A stretch of DNA of 64,000 nucleotides from Brotonthovivens ammoniilytica (lineage in GTDB: Bacteria; Bacillota; Clostridia; Lachnospirales; Lachnospiraceae): the NCBI RefSeq assembly GCF_025566885.1, contig NZ_JAOQJQ010000010.1, forward strand, positions 29,221 through 93,220, in the 5' to 3' direction. Below the pieces are notes generated by a model. That model was not told the origin of the DNA. It searched no databases and saw nothing but the letters and a program-made list of their open reading frames with translations. Shown here piece after piece: positions 25,490-34,040 of the stretch. The translations under genes were made by a program, and so were the position numbers. Position 1 is the first letter of the stretch. Each line of letters begins with the position of its first letter.

Positions 25490-27079
25490 TTATCTTGAAT
25501 TTGCAGGCTCGATATTTACACTCTTTCCTTTAATCTTTGCTTTCTTCATAGCCGTCATTACAGCCGCTCCGTATTCCTTCGGAACTTCCACAAAGGTGTA
25601 TTTGTCAAACATATCAATGGTGCCCACCAGCTCTCCCGGCATTCCGGATTCACCAGCTACAGCGCCAAGAATATTTCCGGGTTTTACATGGTCTTTTTTT
25701 CCGATATTGATGAACAGACGTACCATGCCTTCTTCCGCACCGGTATCCTCAAATTCAAAATTATCCTGCTTTCCTGCCTCTTTTTCCAGCATACCAAGAG
25801 CTTCCACCAGAAAAGCCGCCGCAATATCCATAGCAGTATAATCAGAATGATTAACCTGATCTTCAATCATATTAATTGCTTTGGACAGATCTTCTTCTTC
25901 AATAATTTGTCCAATGTGATCCATGATCTTCTCGGCTTTTACATTTGTCACATCTTTTGCTGACGGGATGGGCTGTGCAAGTATTTTTGTTTTACAGTAA
26001 CGCTGGATCTCTTTTAATTTATAAACCTCTTTTCCTTTTACAAAAGAAAATGCACGGCCGGTTCTTCCGGCACGGCCGGTTCTTCCAATCCGATGTACAT
26101 AATATTCATCATCCTGAGGCAGATCATAATTAAATACCGCTTCCACATCATCCACATCAATTCCTCTGGCTGCTACATCTGTGGCAATCAGGATTTCTGC
26201 TTTTCCGTTACGGAAGCTTTTCATTACCCGGTCTCTCTGTGTCTGTTTCATATCACCGTGAAGACCTTCTGCAAAGTACCCTCTGCCCTGCAGCTCACTT
26301 GTGAGTTCATCTACCATCCGTTTTGTATTGCAGAATACCAAAGACAGCTTCGGATCATAATAATCCAGCAGACGTGTCAAAATATCCACCTTATCTTTTC
26401 TTTTTACATCATAATAGTACTGCTCAATGCTGGGAACTGTCAGCTCTTTCTTTACAACTTTAATGGTAATAGCATCTTTCTGATATTTTTTTGTAATGTC
26501 CAGAATTGCTTTTGGCATGGTTGCCGAAAATAACACAACCTGACGTTCTTCCGGAAGGTATTCTAAAACAGTTTCAATATCTTCCCGAAATCCCATATTC
26601 AGCATTTCATCTGCTTCATCCAGAACAATGGTATTTACATGATCACAGCGGATAGTTTTTCTTCTCAAATGATCCATAACCCGTCCCGGCGTTCCGATAA
26701 TAATCTGAGCTCCTCCCTTTAAGGAACGGATCTGTTTGCTGATTTCCTGTCCCCCATATACAGGTAAAATTTTTATACCGTGCATATATTTTGCCAGATT
26801 CCTGATCTCATTAGACACCTGAATTGCCAGTTCTCTTGTAGGACATAAAACGATGGCCTGTGTCTTTTTAGAATGAGGCTCTACTTTGTGCAGCAGGGGA
26901 ATACCAAAAGACGCGGTCTTACCTGTTCCTGTCTGAGCCTGACCGATAACATCCTGTCCACTCATTACTGCCGGTATGGATTTGGCCTGAATCGGTGTAG
27001 CCTCCTCAAATCCCATTTCTGTTACTGCCCGCAGTACCTGCGGGTATAATTCTAATTCTTCAAATCTTACTGTTTCCAT
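25490..27079 (-). CDS. DEAD-box RNA helicase with DbpA-type RNA-binding domain
   Basis: A 529-residue ATP-dependent RNA helicase. All core motifs appear in order: Q motif (GFEEATPIQAKSIP), AQTGTGKT, PTRELA, TPGRV, DEAD, SAT, and later ATDVAARGIDV and HRIGRTGRAGR. The C-terminal 80 residues (VRLFINIGKKDHVKPGNILG) form the DbpA/RRM-like RNA-binding domain. The length and layout match CshA/DeaD helicases involved in ribosome assembly and cold growth. Promoter and leader lie within 27080-27160; a terminator of the preceding gene is just beyond. Confidence 0.94.
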   Translation of the reverse strand: METVRFEELELYPQVLRAVTEMGFEEATPIQAKSIPAVMSGQDVIGQAQTGTGKTASFGIPLLHKVEPHSKKTQAIVLCPTRELAIQVSNEIRNLAKYMHGIKILPVYGGQEISKQIRSLKGGAQIIIGTPGRVMDHLRRKTIRCDHVNTIVLDEADEMLNMGFREDIETVLEYLPEERQVVLFSATMPKAILDITKKYQKDAITIKVVKKELTVPSIEQYYYDVKRKDKVDILTRLLDYYDPKLSLVFCNTKRMVDELTSELQGRGYFAEGLHGDMKQTQRDRVMKSFRNGKAEILIATDVAARGIDVDDVEAVFNYDLPQDDEYYVHRIGRTGRAGRTGRAFSFVKGKEVYKLKEIQRYCKTKILAQPIPSAKDVTNVKAEKIMDHIGQIIEEEDLSKAINMIEDQVNHSDYTAMDIAAAFLVEALGMLEKEAGKQDNFEFEDTGAEEGMVRLFINIGKKDHVKPGNILGAVAGESGMPGELVGTIDMFDKYTFVEVPKEYGAAVMTAMKKAKIKGKSVNIEPANSR

Positions 27080-27153
27080 TTATATTCCTTTCCTTATTCA
27101 TATCATAGGATAAATTTCCTGGCATATTAAATAAATCATAGTTTCTATGATAT

Positions 27154-27192
27154 AAAAAAAGCGCCCGCCTCCGAAGGAGATTGCGAAACGCT
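27154..27192 (-). terminator. terminator after the GIY-YIG gene
   Basis: Minus-strand hairpin with AGCG/CGCT, CGC/GCG and CTCC/GGAG pairings and a TTC loop, followed by TTTTTTT. It lies 71 bp past the GIY-YIG stop. Confidence 0.65.
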
Positions 27193-27262
27193 GATTACTA
27201 TGCTTTATCAAATTCCACCTGCTTATCATATCAAAGAGATGCCAGGAAGTCAAATACTGTTT

Positions 27263-27547
27263 TTACAACTCCTGTATTCCCATTTTCTGCAGTTCCCATT
27301 TCCAGTCATCTTTTTCTGTCAGTCTTTCTTTTTCCCGGCGGGTTAATTTTTTTATCTGCGCCTCTCTTTTCATGGCATCTTCCTTATTTTCATAAAATTC
27401 CAGGTAAACCAGCTTTAGGGGGCCTCTTCCTCTGGTGTACTTTGCGCCTTTACCCTGGCGGTGCTGCTTTATTCTTTTCTGAATATCGTTGGTCCACCCT
27501 GTGTAAAAGCTTTCATCCTTGCACTTCAGCATATATGTAAAATTCAT
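27263..27547 (-). CDS. GIY-YIG superfamily small nuclease-like protein
   Basis: A 94-residue protein of the UPF0213/YhbQ group. The GIY-YIG module is seen as YMLKCKDESFYTGWTNDIQKRIKQH with Tyr, Thr-Gly-Trp and Arg in place. A basic C-terminal helix KLTRREKERLTEKD follows. The family is linked to DNA repair in other bacteria; the catalytic role here is not certain. AGGAG before ATG 27547 supports the start. A strong GC-rich hairpin (about 27567-27612) precedes the gene in the leader. Confidence 0.88.
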   Translation of the reverse strand: MNFTYMLKCKDESFYTGWTNDIQKRIKQHRQGKGAKYTRGRGPLKLVYLEFYENKEDAMKREAQIKKLTRREKERLTEKDDWKWELQKMGIQEL

Positions 27548-27766
27548 TATTTCTCCTGTATGTATCCCGGGCCGGCACCGGCCGCCCTAAAGCAGTCCGG
27601 TACCGGCTGTTATTTATATAAAGCAATCGACCTAGTTTTGTACTTCACTCATTTTTTGAACACTTCCTGTAGAAATCATTCGATTGCGTATTTTGGTCTT
27701 TCTAAAATATTATACACCAAAATGCGCCGATTGTGCCTGTCTTATGGCCAGATATAAAAATCTGTA

Positions 27767-28555
27767 TTATTCCAGAAAGTCCATAGGATCTACAGGCTCT
27801 TTATCCTTCATCATAGCAAAATACAGATTACTTCCTTCCACACTGTAATATTTCGTCGGTTCTGTAATATAACCAATAACATCACCTTTTTTAATTTCAT
27901 CACCTTTTTTGAGCTTTACTTCTTTGAGCTGTCCATACTGAGCAGTGTAGCCGCTGCCAATGTCTACAGTTAAAGTCATCCCCGTATTTTCATTGGTTGA
28001 TACATCTGTCACCCTGCCGTCTGAAGCGGCCTGTACCTTGGTGTTCACCTGGGCCTGAATAATCAGAGCCGGATTATATTTATACTGATCCAATGTTGCA
28101 AAATAAATTGTTTTGTCCATACTGTAGTTCAAAAGCACATTTCCTTTTACCGGCCATGCAATCTTTGTACTTTTGCTGAAAGTTAATTCTTCCTTTTTTT
28201 CCTTAGCTTTGGCCGTTTCTGCAGCATTTGAGGCTTCCTTGGTTTTTACGGTTTCTTTTTCCTCCGTATAGGATGCAGTTTCCTTTGTTTCCGGTTCCTT
28301 AGCTGCCTCCTTCGAGGCACTCTGATCCTCAGCCATAGTTTCCACCGTTTCCGGTTCCTCTTCCTGCTCTTTTGGCTCTGTTACGATATCTTTTGTCTGT
28401 GCCAGCTGTATCTGCTGCTGATTTTCTTTTTGTAAATTTTTATAATAGAGACCACCCATGGCAATAATTGCCGCCAGAGCGATAACGCCGGCAGTCAGAT
28501 ATGATTTCTGTCTGGATCTAATAAATCTTCTGTCATTTTTCATTTCCATCACCAT
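27767..28555 (-). CDS. spoIIQ: SpoIIQ-like degenerate M23 peptidase
   Basis: A 262-residue membrane protein: a cytoplasmic basic start, one helix (about 23-42), a long Glu/Lys/Thr linker (50-140), and a C-terminal LytM/M23 fold. The fold is recognised from IAWPVKGNVLLNYSM, ASDGRVTDVSTNENTG and KKGDVIGYI. The metal-binding His residues of active M23 enzymes are missing (YGQL where YGHL is usual, and no HxH), so it is probably a structural partner. It lies directly downstream of spoIID, the clostridial arrangement for SpoIIQ, which helps join mother cell and forespore during engulfment. The start is uncertain among three close ATG/GTG codons. Confidence 0.82.
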   Translation of the reverse strand: MVMEMKNDRRFIRSRQKSYLTAGVIALAAIIAMGGLYYKNLQKENQQQIQLAQTKDIVTEPKEQEEEPETVETMAEDQSASKEAAKEPETKETASYTEEKETVKTKEASNAAETAKAKEKKEELTFSKSTKIAWPVKGNVLLNYSMDKTIYFATLDQYKYNPALIIQAQVNTKVQAASDGRVTDVSTNENTGMTLTVDIGSGYTAQYGQLKEVKLKKGDEIKKGDVIGYITEPTKYYSVEGSNLYFAMMKDKEPVDPMDFLE

Positions 28556-28631
28556 CCGCTTTCACAAAATCTGTTACGGATAGCTTTGCCTGAAATGTTA
28601 TCTCTTATACAAAAGAATAAAAATTTTCCAT

Positions 28632-29486
28632 TTATTTTTCTTTCATGGCTTCAATCTTTATATCTTTATAGTAATATTTCAAAATCTCTTTGTAATCTTT
28701 TCCTTCCTTTGCCATCTGATTAGCCCCATACTGGCTTAAACCCAGACCATGTCCCAGTCCTTTGGTCGTAATTCGCACCTTGCCCTCCAGCTGGGAAAAA
28801 TAAAAACAGGAGGATGGCAGTCCCAGAACCTCTTTTACAGCTTCTCCATTTAAAACTGTCTTTCCAATCTGTACTTCCGTAACATATCCTGCCTCATCCC
28901 TGGTTTTAATTTTCAGCTCTCCCGGCAGCTTTGAAACCTCTACTTTCTCATCCTTTAAAACCTTCTGCAATTTTGAAGCCATCTCTTCTTTTTCTAAAAA
29001 TGTAACCATAAGATACTGTTCCGATGATATATCCCAGCTGCTCTCTACACTGGACAAATATGTTTTATTTTCCTGGCCGGGTACTTCTGACGCATTGCGG
29101 GTTAATTTGCTGCTGACAGCATGATACGCAGCATCTATAGCTTCCCCCTGACTGGTAAGTATTTCTCCACTGGTATCTTCCACACAAAATGTGATTTTCT
29201 CCAGGTTTTCCGCCAGATTTTCTGCATTTTCCTTTATTTCCTGATCTGGATCCCGGTATAGGTTTGTCCGAGCAATCACCGCCTGAGCTTTTAGGGCCTC
29301 CGTTTCGTCTGTCCCGGACATTTCTTCTGATACCATCTGAATTACTTTTTGTTCAAATTCTGAGGACTCTTTGCTGTCAGAGTGAAAAGGAAATCCTTTT
29401 CCTCCCTGAAAATATACAGTAATCAGGTACGGAATAAAAATAATCAAGATCAGAATTGCACCATACAATTTTATTTTTTCTTTCAT
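28632..29486 (-). CDS. spoIID: stage II sporulation protein D
   Basis: A 284-residue membrane-anchored lytic transglycosylase for spore engulfment. One N-terminal helix (about 7-25) is followed by the SpoIID/LytB domain. Conserved stretches are EALKAQAVIARTNLY (with the expected catalytic Glu), DAAYHAVSS and the C-terminal TKGLGHGLGLSQYGANQMA. Length is slightly below the usual 300-340. The ribosome binding site is weak. The SpoIIQ-like gene follows 76 bp downstream on the same strand. Confidence 0.9.
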   Translation of the reverse strand: MKEKIKLYGAILILIIFIPYLITVYFQGGKGFPFHSDSKESSEFEQKVIQMVSEEMSGTDETEALKAQAVIARTNLYRDPDQEIKENAENLAENLEKITFCVEDTSGEILTSQGEAIDAAYHAVSSKLTRNASEVPGQENKTYLSSVESSWDISSEQYLMVTFLEKEEMASKLQKVLKDEKVEVSKLPGELKIKTRDEAGYVTEVQIGKTVLNGEAVKEVLGLPSSCFYFSQLEGKVRITTKGLGHGLGLSQYGANQMAKEGKDYKEILKYYYKDIKIEAMKEK

Positions 29487-29634
29487 ATTTCACTGTATGA
29501 TATCCGGATTCAGAATATACATAAAAACAGCAGCCACCTGACGGATTCATATATTCTCCTAGGAAGTAAACAGGTTTTACGATCTTACCTGTCTGCCTGA
29601 AAGAACACATATCAGATATCTGCTGTTTTCTATA

Positions 29635-30501
29635 CTATAGTCTTTTTTTAATAAAATTACTGAGAGCTGCAAACTCTTTAAGCGTCAGTGCCTCTCCCCG
29701 GATGTTCAGCGGCTTTGAAAGCTCTCCTATGGCACCTTCTATATCCTCTTTTGAAAGCGGAAGATTCAGACCATTTTTCAGTCCGTTCACAAGTGTTTTC
29801 CGACGCTGATTAAAGGCTGCCCGGATAATGCGAAACATCAGTTTTTCATCTTCTGCCTGCACAGGAGGGACCTCATGTCTAATCAACCGAATTACCGCCG
29901 AACCTACATTTGGCCGGGGCATAAAACAATTGGGCGGAACATTTGCCACAATTTCAGGTTTTGCATAATACTGTACCGCCAGAGACAGGGCACCGTATTC
30001 TTTGGATCCCGGCCCTGTCTTCATACGGTCAGCCACCTCTTTTTGAACCATAATCGTAATACTTTCAATGGGTACATGGCTTTCAAACAATCCCATAATA
30101 ATAGGTGTTGTAATATAATAGGGCAGATTAGCAACCACTTTAATGGGTTTCCCGTGATTTTTTTCCTGTACCAGCTGATTGATATCTACTTTCAGAATAT
30201 CATTATGAATCACTTCTACATTGTTATAGGCGCTTAATGTATCCTTTAATACAGGTATCAGTGCATTGTCAATTTCCACTGCAGCCACTTCTCTGGCATT
30301 TTCACAAAGATACTGGGTCATGGTGCCAATCCCCGGTCCAATTTCCAGCACAAAGTCATCCGATGTAATATCCGCCGCACGAATAATTTTATCCAATACA
30401 TGGGTATCTATCAAAAAATTCTGACCAAATTTCTTTTGAAATACAAATTTATACTTATTTAAAACCGCAATGGTTTCCTGGGGATTTCCTAAGGTCGCCA
30501 T
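29635..30501 (-). CDS. rsmA: 16S rRNA adenine dimethyltransferase
   Basis: A 288-residue SAM-dependent methyltransferase that dimethylates two adjacent adenines in the 3' hairpin of 16S rRNA. Motifs: FGQNFLIDTHVL, the SAM loop VLEIGPGIGTMT near residue 50, and NLPYYITTPIIM near residue 125. The start ATG 30501 follows GGAATAAGG. The order metG-tatD-rsmA on one strand is the usual Firmicutes arrangement, but the rnmV (M5 primase-like) gene normally found between tatD and rsmA is absent. Confidence 0.95.
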   Translation of the reverse strand: MATLGNPQETIAVLNKYKFVFQKKFGQNFLIDTHVLDKIIRAADITSDDFVLEIGPGIGTMTQYLCENAREVAAVEIDNALIPVLKDTLSAYNNVEVIHNDILKVDINQLVQEKNHGKPIKVVANLPYYITTPIIMGLFESHVPIESITIMVQKEVADRMKTGPGSKEYGALSLAVQYYAKPEIVANVPPNCFMPRPNVGSAVIRLIRHEVPPVQAEDEKLMFRIIRAAFNQRRKTLVNGLKNGLNLPLSKEDIEGAIGELSKPLNIRGEALTLKEFAALSNFIKKRL

Positions 30502-30596
30502 CCTTATTCCTTTCTGACTGCTCTAAGGCTGTCCTTTTTCTTCTCCCGCTAAATATCAGGCTGTATCCGACACGAAACAGTCCATACAACGGGATT

Positions 30597-31379
30597 TTAT
30601 TTTTCCTTTACCTTGAAAAACAAAGCTCTTGCATTTTCATTGGTTACGCGGATAACGTCTTCCTCTGAAACACCCTTAATTCTTGCAATTTCTTCCACAA
30701 CATAGGACAGATACAATGAGGAATTTCGTTTTCCCCGGTAAGGCTCAGGCGCCAGGTAGGGGGAATCTGTCTCCAGCAGAATCTTTTCCAGCGGTATATC
30801 CTCCACGGTTTCTTTTAATTTTCTGGAAGCCTTAAAGGTTACAACACCGCCCACTCCAATGTAGTATCCCATTTTTACGTATTGAGCCGCCATTTCTCTG
30901 GAATAGGAATAGCAGTGGACCACTCCTTTTAAATCCTGATAACAGCTCTGGGATAATATGTCCATAGTATCTGCCGCAGCCTCTCTGGAATGAATAATCA
31001 CCGGAAGCGCCGCCTGCTTTGCAATATCCAGCTGTCGGCAAAACCAGTATTTCTGCCGGTTGTGTACCTCGGGTTCTTTTCCCCAGTAATAATCAAGGCC
31101 GATTTCCCCTACAGCTGCCACTTTGGGATGGGACAGATGAGCCTCTATCCAGCCTGTGCCTTCCTGATCCAGATCCGAAATATCACTGGGATGAATCCCC
31201 AGCGCAGCATAGACAAACTCATATGTTTCAGCCAGCTTCAGTGATTTTTCACATCCCTTCATACTGGCCCCCACATTTATAATTGTACCGATTCCATGAT
31301 CTTTCATGGAAGTAAGCAGCTGGTCTCTGTCTTCATCAAATTTTTCATCATCATAATGAGCATGACTTTCGAATATCAT
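30597..31379 (-). CDS. tatD: TatD-family metal-dependent deoxyribonuclease
   Basis: A 260-residue TIM-barrel hydrolase of the TatD/YabD family. Metal ligands are seen in ESHAHYDDEKF at the start, GEIGLDYYW near residue 92, VIIHSREA near 128, and LLETDSPYLAPEP near 203. It probably trims DNA or RNA 3' ends. It lies 14 bp after metG on the same strand. Confidence 0.93.
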   Translation of the reverse strand: MIFESHAHYDDEKFDEDRDQLLTSMKDHGIGTIINVGASMKGCEKSLKLAETYEFVYAALGIHPSDISDLDQEGTGWIEAHLSHPKVAAVGEIGLDYYWGKEPEVHNRQKYWFCRQLDIAKQAALPVIIHSREAAADTMDILSQSCYQDLKGVVHCYSYSREMAAQYVKMGYYIGVGGVVTFKASRKLKETVEDIPLEKILLETDSPYLAPEPYRGKRNSSLYLSYVVEEIARIKGVSEEDVIRVTNENARALFFKVKEK

Positions 31380-31393
31380 TTCATGTCTCCCTT

Positions 31394-33367
31394 TTAAGCA
31401 ATTTCCGCGCCTGACGGCATATCCTTCTCCGGTGTCATTACTGCCAGATTTCCGTTTTCATCTTCCGCGCACAAAATCATTCCTTCTGAAAGAACGCCAG
31501 CCAGCTTCGCTGGTTTTAAGTTCACTAAAACCATAACCTTTTTACCTACCATTTCTTCTGCAGAATAGTATTTTTTGATTCCGGAAACAATTTGTTTGAC
31601 CTGAGATCCTATTTTTACCTGTGAACATAACAGCTTTTTCGATTTTTTCACTTCTTCACAGGCGATAATTTCACCTACCTGAAACTGCATTTTCATAAAA
31701 TCATCATATTCAATTTCGTCTTTTGGCTCAATATCAATTACTGTTTCATCTGTCTCTTTAACAGCTTCTGCTTCCTTCTGCTCCTTTGGATGGCGCTCCT
31801 CTACTCTTTTTAAAACTTCCTCAATGTCCTGACGGGCAAATAAGATCTCCGGTTTTTCTGTGACTTTTGTACCGCTTTCATAAAGACCAAAGGTACTTAA
31901 TTCCTCAAAATCTCTGTCTCTTCCATTCAGCTGTGTAAAAATCTTTTCCGATGTTTCCGGCATAAAACTCTTTAGCAACGATGTGCCAATACAAATACTC
32001 TCTACCAGATTATATAAAACAGTAGCCAGACGCTCCTGCTTTGTTTCATCCTTTGCCAGTGCCCATGGCATTGTCTCATCAATATATTTATTACAGCGTT
32101 TAAATAATGCAAATACTTCTGTAATAGCATCTGCTACTCTTAAATGCTCCATTTTTTCTGCTACGCAGTCGACAGTACCTGTTACTACAGATTTCAATTC
32201 TTCATCCACAGGTTCAGATACCTGTTTATCCGTCACAATCCCGCCAAAATATTTATTACTCATGGATATGGTGCGGTTTACCAGATTTCCCAGAGTATTG
32301 GCCAGATCTGAGTTCATACGCTCTACCATCAGCTCCCAGGAAATAATTCCATCATTGTCAAAAGGCATCTCATGCAGAACAAAATAGCGCACGGCGTCCA
32401 CCCCAAAAAACTCAACCAGTTCATCTGCATACAGCACATTTCCCTTTGATTTACTCATCTTACCGTCACCCTGAAGCAGCCATGGATGCCCAAATACCTG
32501 TTTTGGAAGCGGCAGATCCAGTGCCATCAAAAAGATCGGCCAGTAAATTGTATGGAATCTGATAATATCTTTTCCAATCAAATGCAGATCTGCCGGCCAG
32601 TTCTTATTGAACAATTCCGATGAATTACCATCCGCATCATATCCGATTTTTGTAATATAGTTGGTCAGCGCATCCAGCCAGACATATACCACATGTTTTG
32701 GTTCAAAATCCACGGGGATTCCCCAGGTAAATGACGTACGGGATACACACAGATCCTGCAGACCCGGCAAAAGGAAATTATTCATCATCTCATTCTTTCT
32801 GGAAACGGGCTGAATAAATTCCGGATGGGTATTGATATGCTCAATGAGACGATCCGCATATTTACTCATTTTAAAGAAATATGCCTCTTCCTTGGCCGGC
32901 TGCACTTCTCTTCCGCAGTCCGGACACTTGCCGTCCACTAACTGAGACTCTGTAAAAAAGGACTCGCATGGGGTACAGTACATACCTTCATAATGTCCTT
33001 TATAAATGTCGCCTTTCTCATACAGTTTTTTAAAAATCTTCTGTACCTGTTTCTCGTGATCCTCATCAGTAGTACGAATAAAATTATCATAGGATGTATT
33101 CATCATATCCCAGATACCCTTAATTTCTCCGGCAACCTGATCTACAAATTCCTTTGGCGTAATACCCTGCTCCTGGGCTTTCAGCTCAATTTTCTGTCCG
33201 TGTTCATCTGAACCGGTTTGAAAATATACGTCGTATCCTTCCTGTCTTTTGTAACGGGCAATGGCATCTGCCAGAACAATCTCATAGGTATTCCCGATAT
33301 GTGGCTTGCCGGATGTGTAGGCAATAGCCGTTGTCATATAATATTTTCCTTTACATGTTTTGCACAT
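31394..33367 (-). CDS. metG: methionyl-tRNA synthetase
   Basis: A 657-residue class I aminoacyl-tRNA synthetase. The HIGH-like motif is KPHIGNTYE near residue 19. The zinc Cys residues are in YCTPCESFF and KCPDCGREV, and KMSKS is near residue 311. A C-terminal tRNA-binding OB domain (from about 555, MQFQVGEIIACEEV) is fused. The frame is open to 33478, but that part reads through an intergenic repeat; AGGAGG at 33375-33380 and ATG 33367 give the true start. Expression is under a methionine T-box at 33575-33862. Confidence 0.95.
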   Translation of the reverse strand: MCKTCKGKYYMTTAIAYTSGKPHIGNTYEIVLADAIARYKRQEGYDVYFQTGSDEHGQKIELKAQEQGITPKEFVDQVAGEIKGIWDMMNTSYDNFIRTTDEDHEKQVQKIFKKLYEKGDIYKGHYEGMYCTPCESFFTESQLVDGKCPDCGREVQPAKEEAYFFKMSKYADRLIEHINTHPEFIQPVSRKNEMMNNFLLPGLQDLCVSRTSFTWGIPVDFEPKHVVYVWLDALTNYITKIGYDADGNSSELFNKNWPADLHLIGKDIIRFHTIYWPIFLMALDLPLPKQVFGHPWLLQGDGKMSKSKGNVLYADELVEFFGVDAVRYFVLHEMPFDNDGIISWELMVERMNSDLANTLGNLVNRTISMSNKYFGGIVTDKQVSEPVDEELKSVVTGTVDCVAEKMEHLRVADAITEVFALFKRCNKYIDETMPWALAKDETKQERLATVLYNLVESICIGTSLLKSFMPETSEKIFTQLNGRDRDFEELSTFGLYESGTKVTEKPEILFARQDIEEVLKRVEERHPKEQKEAEAVKETDETVIDIEPKDEIEYDDFMKMQFQVGEIIACEEVKKSKKLLCSQVKIGSQVKQIVSGIKKYYSAEEMVGKKVMVLVNLKPAKLAGVLSEGMILCAEDENGNLAVMTPEKDMPSGAEIA

Positions 33368-33412
33368 AATAATTCCTCCTCGTCTATATTTTTGGGCATA
33401 TTGTGCCTCTAT

Positions 33413-33573
33413 AAAAAAGAATCCTGCCACGGTAGGACTCTCCGCCTGCGGCAGGTTGCGCAAGCAGCATGATTTCACTCTGCCGCAGTGCGATCCACTG
33501 CGGAGCGTTTTTTTGCTCTATAGGAATCGGTACTTTTCAGCTTTATCACAACATGGTATTTCCTATAGAGAAA
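33413..33573 (-). repeat. structured intergenic repeat, copy B, in the metG leader
   Basis: Matches copy A (21269-21427) over its full length, with changes in the apical hairpin that keep most pairing (CTGCGGCAG/CTGCCGCAG retained; loop shifted). The first hairpin on this strand is better here (CTCTATAGGAA/TTCCTATAGAG). The last hairpin before the run of six T on the minus strand lies 33 bp upstream of the metG ribosome binding site. It sits between the T-box terminator and the metG start, so every metG message must read through it. Confidence 0.75.
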
Positions 33574-33574
33574 T

Positions 33575-33862
33575 AAAAAATCTCCCGTCCTATAAAAGGA
33601 CGAGAGAACTGTTCCCGTGTTACCACCTTTGTTCGCTTCAGCCTCACAGCTAAAGCCTCCTTGAGTATCCTAAAATACCCGGCGCTGTAACAGGCGCTCC
33701 TGTCAGAACTTATCCTTTTACTCCTCCTGGAATATAAAGGTTCAGTCCCGCCGCTCCAAAGCCATCTTCCATCTGTCATCCCTTCGCTTTTCTCAGCATT
33801 TTAAGCGTCTCTGTAAATTTCCGGCAGATGTACTCTCTTCTTCACTGCGTTTTATCGTATAT
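33575..33862 (-). promoter_or_regulatory. T-box leader for metG
   Basis: The antiterminator signature AAAGGTGGTAACACGGG is on the minus strand near 33612-33630. The terminator CTCTCGTCC/GGACGGGAG plus TTTTTT follows at 33575-33609. A stem I with an ATG triplet (33797-33799) at the likely specifier position fits methionine. Uncharged tRNA-Met would favour antitermination. Confidence 0.88.
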
Positions 33863-33868
33863 AGAGAA

Positions 33869-33897
33869 ATCGTATCACAGCAAAATTAAAAAGTCAA
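33869..33897 (-). promoter_or_regulatory. metG promoter
   Basis: Minus-strand -35 TTGACT (33892-33897), 17-bp spacer, -10 TACGAT (33869-33874). The -35 box overlaps the last codons before the stop of the small frame at 33886-34023. Confidence 0.6.
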
Positions 33898-34023
33898 GGA
33901 AGGCGGTCGTTCCCCCATAGGAGAAACAAACATCATTTCATAATCATTAAACCAGCAGGGCACAAATTCCGGTATTCCCCCCTTTAAAGCTGTTAATGCA
34001 TTTTCTTTTATATTTATCGTCAT
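33886..34023 (-). pseudogene. truncated uroporphyrinogen-decarboxylase-family gene (N-terminal stump)
   Basis: A 45-codon frame starting MTINIKENALTALKGG and continuing IPEFVPCWFNDYE. This is the N-terminal helix and first strand pattern of URO-D-family methyltransferase-like proteins (compare RIQDAIDLKESDRVPWAPF in the full gene at 36587-37831). A good AAGGAG lies nine bases before the ATG, and the frame begins just after the MFS stop at 34041. It ends in the metG promoter (Leu-Thr-Phe-stop). The natural reading is a fourth operon gene cut by a deletion that joined the operon to metG. A real short peptide is less likely. Confidence 0.6.
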
Positions 34024-34040
34024 CTTATTTTTCTCCTTCA

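Noticed and set aside
29492..29520. Sigma-E-like promoter (GTATATT, 14 bp, CATACAGT on the minus strand) before spoIID
   Set aside because: The start point would fall on the spoIID start codon, leaving no ribosome binding site, so I did not list it as a feature.
33368..33478. 37-residue N-terminal extension of metG
   Set aside because: It translates the intergenic repeat; AGGAGG and ATG at 33367 give a normal MetG start.
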